Below are positions 1 to 6,681 of a stretch of DNA of 12,921 nucleotides, one piece after another. A program made the position numbers and the translations under genes. Position 1 is the stretch's first letter; the number at the start of each line of letters is the position of its first letter. The notes beneath the pieces were generated by a model that made no database searches, was not told where the DNA came from, and worked only from the letters and a program-made list of their open reading frames with translations. The stretch comes from Baffinella frigidus (Eukaryota; Cryptophyceae; Cryptomonadales; Baffinellaceae), in assembly GCA_026770585.1 (NCBI GenBank), contig MU647103.1:8210-21130 (forward strand), read 5' to 3'.

Positions 1-74
1 GGTTGGTTGGTTGGTTGGTTGGTTGGTTGGTTGGTTGGTTGGTTGGTTGGTTGGTTGGTTGGTTGGTTGGTTGG
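1..74. repeat. (GGTT)n tetranucleotide array, first block
   Basis: An uninterrupted GGTT tandem array runs from the window edge to about 74, so its true length is unknown. Together with the second block (245-315) it alternates with a short unique unit containing CTGGGACG and AGCTCTGCCAG. Open frames through it (GWLV repeats on plus, NQPT on minus) are only the consequence of the repeat. Confidence 0.95.
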
Positions 75-384
75 CTGTTGCGGGGTCGGGAGGAGTCTCA
101 CTGGGACGCGACCTCTCTCCAAAAACCCTCAAACCAGTCATGAGTGGTTAGGTGGTACAGAGTCTCAGAGTCTCGGGAACGGGGTCTGGAGGGCTCTTAC
201 TGGGACATAAGCTCTGCCAGCACAACTTCGAATGCGTCGAGAGTGGTTGGTTGGTTGGTTGGTTGGTTGGTTGGTTGGTTGGTTGGTTGGTTGGTTGGTT
301 GGTTGGTTGGTTGGGTGGGTGAGTGGATGGTGGGTGGTGCGGGGTTTCGCGGGCTCTCACTGGGACGTGAGCTCTGCCAGTTCC
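75..384. repeat. Composite repeat: ACTGGGAC unit plus second (GGTT)n block
   Basis: Three diverged copies of a roughly 45-bp unit with the shared core CTYACTGGGAC and AGCTCTGCCAG are centred near 101, 200 and 360. The second GGTT array (245-315) sits between copies two and three. The spacing is about 99 bp, and about 89 bp when the GGTT block is subtracted. This suggests an old tandem repeat in which GGTT expanded. Confidence 0.75.
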
Positions 385-477
385 GCGCGCCGATACATTG
401 TCGGCGCGTGCGTGCCCACCGTGCAGTCCAGTAACGCCCTGAGGGTTAGGGGTGAGGGTTAGAGAAGGGGTTGAGGG

Positions 478-483
478 CGCACA

Positions 484-525
<42 letters not shown>

Positions 526-598
526 CACACGCACACACACACACACGCGCACACACATACATACATACATAGATACATACATACACACACACACACGT
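478..598. repeat. (CA)n microsatellite with CATA variants
   Basis: Long CA-dinucleotide tract interrupted by CG and by a CATACATA stretch (about 556-582). It fills the variable slot between satellite copies 1 and 2. Confidence 0.95.
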
Positions 599-859
599 TG
601 CTCCGCGCGCCGATACGTTGTCGGCGCATGTGTGCCCACCGTGCAGTCCAGCGACGCCCTGAGGTTCAGTGTTGATGCTTAGGGTTAGGGCCAGGGTAAG
701 GGATCCGGGTGCAACGTTAGCAGCATGAATTCAGCAGAACCGATGCATTGTCGGCGCATGTGTGCCCACCGTGCAATCCAGGAGAGCCCTGCGGTTTAGG
801 GGTTAGGGTTAGGGATCACACAAGAACACACGGTATCACACGACCACACGTTATCACGC

Positions 860-861
860 AT

Positions 862-893
<32 letters not shown>

Positions 894-960
894 ATACATA
901 CACACACACACACGCACACACACGCACACACACACACACACACATACACACACACACACG
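860..960. repeat. (CA)n microsatellite
   Basis: CA-dinucleotide tract with occasional CATA and CG interruptions, between satellite copies 3 and 4. It is the same kind of slot expansion as at 478-598. Confidence 0.95.
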
Positions 961-1215
961 TTGCTCCGCGCGCCGATACATTGTCTGCGCGTGTGTGCCC
1001 ACCGTGCAGTCCAGGAGAGCGCTGCGGACCATGTATCGTTAGCTGGCATACAGCAGAAACGTGATGGTCCGGATATGGGTTTGACGGTGGTGTGTGTCTG
1101 TGTGTATAAATTGTCGGCGCGTGTGTGCCCACCGTGCAGTCCAGGAGAGCCCTGCGGGTTCGGGGTGAGGGTGAGCAGCAGTAATGTGGTGGTCTGGATA
1201 TGGGGTTGACGGTGG

Positions 1216-1240
1216 TATGTGTGTGTGTGTATACATTATC

Positions 1241-1280
<40 letters not shown>
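1216..1280. repeat. (GT)n microsatellite inside satellite copy 6
   Basis: A GT tract replaces part of the conserved GCGTGTGTGCCC segment in the sixth satellite copy. The expansion therefore grew from the GTGTGTG already present in the unit. Confidence 0.9.
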
Positions 1281-1281
<1 letters not shown>

Positions 1282-1308
1282 ACCGTGCAGTCCAGGAGAG
1301 CCCTGCGG

Positions 1309-1500
1309 TTTCGGATTTCGGGTTAGGGTTTAGGGTTCAGGGTTTAGAGTTTAGGGTGCACCGTTAGCAGCAGACATGCAGCAGAAATGTGATGGTATGC
1401 GTATAGGTTTGACGGTGGTGTGTGTGTGTGTTTGTGTGTGTGTATGTGCGAGAGAGAGAGGAGGGGGGGGGAGAGAGAGCGTGCGAGATAGGCAGGAGGG
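1309..1500. repeat. Telomere-like heptamers, last satellite half-unit and GT/GA simple repeats
   Basis: About 1320-1352 holds degenerate GGGTTTAGG and GGGTTCAGG heptamers. About 1365-1425 holds the CAGCAGAAATGTGATGG part of the satellite. Then come GT (1420-1445) and GAGAGA/poly-G (1449-1482) tracts. No coding signal is visible. Confidence 0.75.
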
Positions 1501-1510
1501 GGGCGTGTTA

Positions 1511-1673
1511 ATAGGGTAACTGACCAAAAATGGGGTAGTTAGGCCTACGGGATTGCCGAGGACCTCCTACCGTAGGCCGAGACTTTTTGGTCCTAGGATC
1601 CCTCGGCCTACGGTAGGAGGTCCTAGGCAATCCCGTAGGCCTAACTACCCCATTTTCAGGCCGTTAGCCTATG
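1511..1673. mobile_element. Foldback element, family 1, near full-length copy
   Basis: The arms at about 1527-1581 and 1600-1655 are long inverted repeats with the cores AATGGGGTAGTTAGGCCTAC and ACCTCCTACCGTAGGCCGAG, around a loop containing CTTTTTGGTCCTAGGATC. Weaker complementarity continues outward to ATAGGGTAAC and GTTAGCCTAT, which allows a TA flank on both sides. Related copies lie at 3694-3774 (half), 4279-4398 (left-truncated) and 9401-9556 (full). No transposase is present. It is best read as a MITE-like, non-autonomous element. Confidence 0.8.
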
Positions 1674-1741
1674 AGTGTGTACGACGGACGAAGTTTTGGT
1701 TTGGGGTTTTGAGACCTGTGTTCCAGGAAACGTATTCCATG

Positions 1742-1914
1742 CCCCCTAAAATCGACTTCAGGATCCGGGGCTGCCCGCTAGCCCTCCGAAGCGAACCAAA
1801 TCAAGGATGTGGTTCACGCCATTTCCCGCCTGCAGCCCTCCGAATTCGGAGGCAATGGCCCACCCGCCCGCCTGAAATCCAAAAAGCCTGATTCCCGATT
1901 TGGTGCGCTAGGGG
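1742..1914. repeat. Degenerate foldback next to DUF21 exon 4 donor
   Basis: The outer ends CCCCTA...AAATCG and CGATTT...TAGGGG are complementary, with patchy inner complementarity (TTCAGG, GCCCTCCGAA) around a GAATTC centre at about 1837-1848. It starts a few bases inside the presumed intron that follows DUF21 exon 4. The many mismatches make this a weak call. Confidence 0.4.
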
Positions 1915-1920
1915 AAGTAC

Positions 1921-4900
1921 CCGATGGGCCAGCAGATGGGGTAGAGGAGGTTGATAAGGAAAGTGACGAAGCGCGCGAGGACTGCTCCGATAGAGAGGCG
2001 GAAGCGCGAGAAGACTGCTTGTGGGATGATCTCGGAGAATAACAGCACCTGGTTTGCGCGAACATCGGTTAGGGTTTCACGCGCTTGACTGCGAATCATT
2101 CACGACCCCCAGATTATGGGGGTTTCTGAGGAGAGAAGCACCTGAGGTTTCGGGTTGCGGGGTTGGGGTTTGGTGTTGAGTGTTGCGGGTTTACATAGAA
2201 AGGCTGATACGGCTGCGGTTGTTGTCAGCAGGCTGTGTGCGTGGCAGCTTCGAGGAAATAGGGCTTTCGGTATGGGGTCCAAGGGGGTGAGTATGGGGTT
2301 CACGGTTTTTGGTGCTGGGTTGAAGAGTTTGGGTATGGGGTTCAAGGGTTTTCTGCAGGGTGCTGAAGGTTTTTGGTATGGTATGGGGTTTTCGCGAACA
2401 TCGGTTAGGGTTCCACACGGTGGTCTGCGAATCATTCATGGCCCCCAGATTGTGGGGGTCGCGTTGTCAACTTTGTACCAGCAAAGGCCTTAAAGTCAAT
2501 TGCCGTATTAATTTTTGGCATGGGGTGTGTGGTTCTTGGCAGGGGGTTGACAGTTTTCGGTATGGGGTTTCAGATTATTGGCATGGAGTTCAAGGTGTTG
2601 GTATGGTGTGGGGTTCGCGGTGTCTGGGATGGTATGGGGATGGACCAAGGTAGCAGACCGGCCGATGGCCCAGTACAAGCGTTTTGGCATGGAGTTCAAC
2701 GTTTTTAGTGCTGGTGTGAAGGGTTTTGGTGTGTGGATGGTATGGGGATGGATGGTATGGGGTTGGACCAAGGTGACAGACAGACCGACGGCCCAGTGCG
2801 GGTTCTAGGTTCTTGGTATTGGGTTCACGGTGTCTGGTCTGGTCTGGTATGGTATGGTATGGGGTTGGATGGTATGGGGATGGACCAAGGCGACGGACAC
2901 AGAAGGTGTTTGGTATGGTATGAGGTTGGACCAAGGTGACACCTTGAAGGTGTTTGGTATGGTATGGGGTTCGCGGTGTCTGGGATGGTATGGGCATGGA
3001 CCAAGGTGATAGACAGACCGACGGCCCAGTGCGGGTCCTAGGTTCTTGGTATGGGGTTCACGGTGTCTGGTCTGGTATGGTCTGGTCTGGTCTGGTATGG
3101 TATGGTATGGTATGTTACGGTATGGTATGTTACGGTATGGACTGGTATGGTATGGTATGGTATGGTATTACATGGTACGAGGTTGGATGGTATGGGGTTG
3201 GACCAGGGTGACCGACAGACCGATGACCTAGTGCGAGTTTCAAGTTCTTGGTATGGGGTCCACGGTGTCTGGTCTGGTATGGTACGGTATGGTATGGACC
3301 AAGGTGACGGACACAGAAGGTGTTTGGTATGGTATGAGGTTGGACCAAGGTGACACCTTGAAGGTGTTTGGTATGGTATGGGGTTCACGGTGTCTAGGAT
3401 GGTATGGGGATGGACCAAGGTGACAGACAGACCGATGACCCAGTGCGGGTTTCAAGTTCTTGGTATGGGGTCCACGGTGTCTGGTCTGGTATGGTATGGT
3501 ATGGTATGGTATGGTATGGTATGGGGTTGGATGGTATGGGGTTGGACCAAGGTGACGGACATAAAAGGTGTCTGGGATGGGATGGGGATGGACCAAGGTG
3601 ACAGACAGACCGATGGCCCAGTGCGTCGGCACGATTTTGACCATGTAGATCGGGAGGGCCTGCAAGGGGCGCCAAGAGTTCGTAAGAGGGTCACTAGGAT
3701 CCCTCGGCCTACGGTAGGAGGTCCTAGGCAATGCCGTATGCCTAACTACCCCATTTTCAGGCCGTTAGCCTATGAAGTTGATATGCACCGTTGCTCACGT
3801 GATATGTCTTGCAGGCGCCTGCAAGGCATATCACGTGAGTACGACGCACTGGGCACGATTTTGACCATGTAGATTGGCAGCGCCTGCAAGGGGTGCAACG
3901 TGCGAGTGAGTGGCCATGCCGAGCTTCGAGTCCGTTGGCCCTGTGGTCTTCAAACAGTCTCGGTGACTTCTGTTTCCCTCTCAAGCCTGGAGATGAGTGG
4001 TCCAAAAGACTTATCTCAGAAAACGAGTTCTAAAACTCGTTTTCTTAAGTCAATTCCCCTACAAATTCGTCAACTTATTCTTGACTCTCCGCATAAGTTG
4101 ACAAATTTGTAGAGGAATTGACTTAAGAAAACGAGTTTTAGAACTCGTTTTCTGAGATAAAGACGTGATTAGGCATGTCGAGTCTCTGTTTCGGAGCAAG
4201 TGAGCAAGTGAGTGGGCACATCGTGTGTCGGGTTCGGTGTCCCTTTCGTCGTCAACTCTTTCCAGGAACTAGGAACTATCCTAGGACCTCCTACCGTAGG
4301 CCGAGACTTTTTGGTCCTTGGATCCCTCGGCCTACGGTAGGAGGTCCTAGGCAATGCCGTATGCCTAACTACCCCATTTTCAGGTCGTTAGCCTATGAAC
4401 TTCTAGGCAACTATCGCGGGACACCGCAGGCTCATCCCCGGTCCGAATCAGGCATTCGCATCAGGAAACGGTATGTCGTCTTTTCCAAGGATCTCTACTT
4501 CCTACCGCAGTCAATACCGGATGGTCAAGACTCCTGCAATCGAGGAGTGTCCTAACCCCTAAACCCTAAACGCCAAAACCCTAAACGCTAAAACCCTGAA
4601 AACCCCCCTAAACCCTAAACCCTAAACCCCAAACCAGGTCCGGTTCGAGAGCGTCTGAATATCTACCACAAGACCCCGAGGCGGGCTGGTATCTGTCAAG
4701 AGGGGAAACAGGGACTTTTTTTACAAGAGGGGTTTTACCTGTTTTACAAGACCTTTTTTACAAGAGTTTTTTTTCGGGGGGGGGGGGGAGGACCTCCATG
4801 GCCGTGGCGTTGCAGACGAGGAGGGTCACGAGGAGCAGATTCCGGCGCTGCAGGAGCGGCGTGATGAGTTCCGCACACGCAACCTGCACCGTTTCGCGGG

Positions 4901-6101
4901 ACGCGATCAGGGACGCGATCAGGGACGCGATCAGCTGCGCACACTCTGATCCGGGGGGTCGTATTTTCTTACAGAATCTGGCAACGAAAATTACTACAAA
5001 CATGCTTTTACTATTACTAGTATGACGCAATTGTGTAGTAATTTTCGTCGCCCGATTCTAAAAGAAAATAGTTCCCCGGATGAAGTCCGATGGCAGGACG
5101 TGATGAGATGCGCACACGAAACATGCTCTGATGGCAGGACGTGACACGAGTCGCGTCCGGTCAGCAGCGTCCGCGGTGTGCCTCTGTCGATCAGGGCTCC
5201 TCGTGAATCCGCGCCTGGACAAGAACTACTACAGCCCACCTACCCTAACACAGGCTACCGTAAAACATACTTACCCTCCACGCATACTCCTTCGGCCGGC
5301 CCCCGATTTCCCCCTGCAAGGAAGTATGCCTGAAGGGTGGACACCATAACGCATACCTACCCTCCACACATACTCAATCAGTCCGGCCCCAACGGGTATG
5401 TGTTAGGGTAGGTCCACTGTAGCGACGAAAACTTTTCATTTACGCGTTGTTGACTCCCAGGGAGGTTGAGGGTTTAAGGTTTAAGGTTTAAGCGTTTAGG
5501 GTTTGAGGTTGAGGGTCTAGGACCAGGTCGGTGTGCGCATCTCATCTCATCTCATCTCGATTCCCCAGTACAGACCTCCCTGGTGTTTCACACTTGTCTT
5601 CTTGCCACTAGGACTTACTCCACCAACCCTCACAACTTGGGCAAATCGAAAAAGTCACAAACACCAAATCCCCTTGGAGGCCGTCGGAATCCGACGGCCT
5701 TCAAGGGAATTTTTGGAGCCATTTCCCCCGATTTGCCCAGACTGTGAGGGTTGGTGGTACTGTCCCGCGGAGCGCGTTCTTCCCAAGCGAGCTATTTGCT
5801 TCGTTCTGGTCTGGCGGATTTGTGCAGGGCAAAATTTTTGGCAACCCCCCCACAAGGACCTTCCGGACAGTCCACAAAGGTCTCATCTCAAGAGCAAGGT
5901 GCGAACAAGTCCCACTTGTTCCCCACACGTTAGTTTTGCTTTACTCTAGAGAAAAACACGTGACTGGAGAGGCTGGGAGGGGACCTCGTGGGCGCTGCCG
6001 CTCGCCCGAATGATGCGCATGTTCATCTCATCCATGCTCAGCAGCGCCACGGTAAGGCCGGACATCACGGCTGCCCAGAACACGAGCAGCGCGCACACGA
6101 T
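1921..6101 (-). CDS. DUF21 (CNNM/CBSDUF-type) membrane protein, partial, four exons
   Basis: Exons in gene order on the minus strand: 6101-5985 (39 codons), 4883-4794 (30), 3659-3594 (22) and 2048-1921 (42 plus 2 nt). The first three junctions are phase 0 and the reading frame stays open. The joined product matches a DUF21 domain without gaps: VMSGLTVALLSMDEM, then ASGSAHE, then PLLQRRNLLLVTLLVCNATA, then ME|ALPIYMVKIVP, then IGLSVTL|VLLFSEIIPQAV, SRFRLSIGA and PICWPIG. In the family this domain forms the transmembrane part of CNNM, plant CBSDUF and CorC-like proteins, linked to magnesium or other metal transport. CBS domains usually follow it. The N-terminus is not placed: LQIVCA may read back past 6101, and a methionine at 6522 is one candidate start. 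No exon was found left of 1921 for the expected CBS part. If exon 4 is not spliced, it stops after GYFP at 1908. The gene therefore leaves the window or is broken. Three donors begin GTCC, which is unusual. Confidence 0.8.
2058..2463. repeat. Direct repeat of intron sequence upstream of DUF21 exon 4
   Basis: 2058-2130 and 2394-2463 share GCGAACATCGGTTAGGGTT, TGCGAATCATTCA and CCCCCAGATTRTGGGGGT, offset 336 bp. The first copy lies just before the exon 4 acceptor (minus strand). The second copy no longer carries the CCAG acceptor. Each copy ends in a small palindrome, CCCCCAGATTRTGGGGG. Confidence 0.8.
2131..2645. repeat. Degenerate GGTATGGGGTTC minisatellite in DUF21 intron 3
   Basis: Many diverged copies of a unit like GGTATGGGGTTCAAGGTTTT fill this stretch, apart from the direct repeat at 2394-2463. 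It grades into the ordered satellite to its right. On the minus strand it is intron sequence between exons 3 and 4. Open frames across it have strongly repetitive composition and are not credible genes. Confidence 0.75.
2646..3593. repeat. Higher-order satellite carrying copies of the DUF21 exon 3 end and donor
   Basis: A unit of about 178-233 bp recurs, marked by GTGACAGACAGACCGATGRC followed by CCAGTGCGGG, at 2773, 3006, 3208 and 3420, with a diverged copy near 2650. The same marker is also the true exon 3 end at 3598. Read on minus, the marker encodes HWAIGLSVTL and its splice donor. Between markers lie (GGTAT)n pentamer arrays and further GGACCAAGGTGAC copies (about 2880, 2931, 3298, 3341 and 3543). 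Length variation comes mostly from the pentamer tracts. Confidence 0.85.
3694..3774. mobile_element. Foldback element, family 1, right half only
   Basis: This matches the right arm of family 1, from CTAGGATCCCTCGGCCTACG through CTACCCCATTTTCAGGCCG to GTTAGCCTATGAA. The left arm is missing. It lies between two copies of the exon 3 acceptor region of the DUF21 gene. Confidence 0.8.
3793..3838. repeat. 46-bp near-perfect palindrome centred on a splice-acceptor sequence
   Basis: CTCACGTGATATG and its complement flank the centre CTTGCAGGCGCCTGCAAG, with one mismatched pair. The centre equals the junction TTGCAG|GCGC at the acceptor of the duplicated exon 3 copy (3884/3883). This suggests an inverted duplication that started at the splice site. 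Confidence 0.85.
3851..3883 (-). pseudogene. Duplicated, truncated copy of DUF21 exon 3
   Basis: CCTTGCAG followed by 11 codons (ALPIYMVKIVP) repeats the start of exon 3 (3659-3627) about 224 bp upstream in gene direction. After these codons the homology stops. The following 12 bases are the reverse complement of the corresponding exon 3 bases, so HWAIGLSVTL is lost. It could compete as an acceptor but cannot encode the full domain. Confidence 0.75.
4011..4160. mobile_element. Foldback element, family 2, 150 bp, TSD AGAC
   Basis: Ends TTATCTCAGAAAACGAG and CTCGTTTTCTGAGATAA form long inverted repeats. Each terminal stretch is itself a hairpin (AAACGAGTTCTAAAACTCG). Inner arms TAAGTCAATTCCCCTACAAA and complement surround a short loop. 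AGAC at 4007-4010 and 4161-4164 is a perfect 4-bp target-site duplication. It lies in DUF21 intron 2. Confidence 0.92.
4279..4398. mobile_element. Foldback element, family 1, left-truncated
   Basis: This contains the inner left arm (CTAGGACCTCCTACCGTAGG), the loop and the complete right arm ending GTTAGCCTATGAA. The outer left arm (TGGGGTAGTTAGGCC) is missing. Confidence 0.85.
4399..4552. other. Intron sequence without recognised feature
   Basis: Part of DUF21 intron 2 between a foldback and a telomere-like array. I see no credible exon or repeat in it. Confidence 0.4.
4553..4636. repeat. Interstitial telomere-like (CCCTAAA)n array
   Basis: Heptamers CCCTAAA with variants (CGCTAAA, CCCTGAA, CCCCAAA) and length slips. 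On plus it is the C-rich strand, opposite to the other heptamer arrays in the window. In the DUF21 gene it lies in intron 2, with the sense strand G-rich. Confidence 0.9.
4710..4790. repeat. TTTTACAAGA short repeats and poly-T/poly-G tract
   Basis: TTTTTACAAGA-like words recur at about 4716, 4741 and 4756, followed by T8 and a long G run (about 4776-4788). On minus, the C run and A-rich tract follow immediately after the exon 2 donor of the DUF21 gene. Confidence 0.7.
4898..4933. repeat. 12-bp tandem repeat, three copies, just upstream of DUF21 exon 2
   Basis: GGGACGCGATCA is repeated three times exactly. On minus it would read LIAS repeats in frame with exon 2. The ungapped family alignment instead favours the acceptor at 4884, which places the repeat in the intron end. 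An alternative acceptor at about 4935 would insert it into the protein. Confidence 0.9.
4947..5083. mobile_element. Foldback element, family 5, copy a
   Basis: Ends TGATCCGGGGGG and CCCCGGATGA, then ATTTTCTTACAGAATCTGGC and its partner, then CAACGAAAATTACTACA with its complement TGTAGTAATTTTCGTCG. The central part (ACTATTAC...ATGA) is shared with the copy at 10791-10928, but the outer arms differ. It lies in DUF21 intron 1. Confidence 0.85.
5100..5126 (-). pseudogene. Fragment of duplicated DUF21 exon 2 start
   Basis: This 27-bp stretch matches 4861-4887 (exon 2 start) at 23 of 27 positions. On minus it reads VSCAHLIT against VACAELIT of the exon. The exon does not continue (no PLLQRRN). It is separated from the true exon by foldback family 5 copy a. 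A nearby GATGGCAGGACGTGA is also duplicated (5089 and 5131). Confidence 0.55.
5232..5419. mobile_element. TA-flanked foldback, family 9
   Basis: Terminal inverted repeats CAGCCCACCTACCCTAACAC and GTGTTAGGGTAGGTCCACTG are flanked by TA on both sides (5230-5231 and 5420-5421). An internal motif CGCATACTC / CTACCCTCCAC occurs twice. The TA target duplication and CAG ends fit a Tc1/mariner or pogo-type MITE. It lies in DUF21 intron 1. Confidence 0.75.
5461..5520. repeat. Interstitial degenerate heptamer array (TTTAAGG, TTGAGGG, TTTAGGG)
   Basis: Consecutive heptamers TTGAGGG, TTTAAGG twice, TTTAAGC, TTTAGGG, TTTGAGG and TTGAGGG. It is a diverged telomere-like array within DUF21 intron 1. Confidence 0.8.
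5539..5560. repeat. (ATCTC)n microsatellite
   Basis: Four tandem copies of ATCTC inside DUF21 intron 1. Confidence 0.85.
5620..5757. mobile_element. Foldback element, family 8, TSD TACT
   Basis: Terminal inverted repeats CCACCAACCCTCACA and complement, then GGGCAAATCG with complement, around an inner hairpin (CCTTGGAGGCCGTCGG with its partner). TACT at 5616-5619 and 5758-5761 is a perfect 4-bp target-site duplication. It lies in DUF21 intron 1. Confidence 0.85.
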
Positions 6102-6681
6102 CTGCAAAGCGCCAGCGTGCTCAGCGCGTGGGGGAAACGTTGCTGGGTTCCGAGGTCGGGGGAACGGTCAAGGGGTTCGAGGTCGGGGCTGCGAAGTCTG
6201 GTGTGAGGAGTTCAGAAGCGGCTGCTGCTGGAAAGTGATCAGAAGGTCCATCTGGGGGAACGATCCAACAGCTCCAGAATATCGTTTTGTGTGTCACCAC
6301 ACCTACGCTCCAGACGAGAGGGCAGATGTCGCATACCAAGATGACGAAGAAATCCATCCCGCAACATGCGATCAGCGGCGTCTGGTCCCCAGCGTGGTGT
6401 TGCAATGTCCCGTTTAGACTTGCACCCTGGAGGTCTGTTCCCCCGTCCCACGCACTTTCAAGCACATCCCCGGCGAAGTGGGCCCACTCCCCGAGCCCGT
6501 GTCCTTGAAAAACCTCCGACATGCCTCCACCCTGCCCAGGATCCCTAATCAGAGGCCCAAAACGAGAAGACGAGGATCGAGACGAGCTACGCCCCTCCGA
6601 TGAAGTCGAGGCTCATGACCTGATGATCTGTGTGGTTCGCCCAAACGCGATCGAAGCACAAGGAGCTCCGCACTCTCCGTG
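6102..6681. other. Divergent region between DUF21 gene and zinc-ribbon gene
   Basis: It separates the 5' parts of two genes transcribed away from each other. On minus there is an open frame from a methionine at 6522 that might hold the first DUF21 exon (MSEVFQGHGLGEWAHF); it is not recognisable by family. A short MSLDFIGGA followed by GTAGCT at about 6618-6589 is another option. A GAGGTCGGG motif is repeated (6151 and 6178). No core promoter motif stands out. Confidence 0.4.

Larger units (their letters stand above)
385..1308. repeat. About 130-bp satellite with expandable CA/GT slot, six copies
   Basis: A conserved segment (CGATACATTGTCGGCGCG, then CCCACCGTGCAGTCCAG, then AGCCCTGCGG) recurs six times. 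The shared ACCGTGCA starts at 418, 638, 768, 1001, 1131 and 1282. Intervals are 220, 130, 233, 130 and 151 bp. The base period is 130 bp, and longer intervals are explained by CA or GT microsatellite growth between copies. A second shared segment (CAGCAGAAAYGTGATGGT, then GGGTTTGACGGTGGT) precedes the last copies at about 1050, 1180 and 1380. TTAGGG or TTTAGGG-like fragments follow several copies (about 440, 680, 800 and 1320). Confidence 0.85.

Noticed and set aside
148-1236. Open frames across GGTT and CA/GT tracts on both strands
   Set aside because: Their products are pure repeat translations (GWLV, NQPT, HTHT, VCVC), with the same content in several frames.
2100-3731. Long proline/histidine- and tryptophan/glycine-rich frames in the GGTAT satellite
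   Set aside because: They are repeat translations. The only credible coding pieces there are DUF21 exon 3 and its copies.
1553-4555. Recurrent peptide starting MPRTSYRRPR and ending PIFRPLAYE in several copies and both strands
   Set aside because: It lies wholly within the palindromic arms of foldback family 1. The similarity follows from DNA copy conservation, there are no flanking coding signals, and the copies are truncated.
6121-6522. Minus frame of 133 codons as a separate gene
   Set aside because: It has no family resemblance. At most its first part could be a 5' exon of the DUF21 gene.
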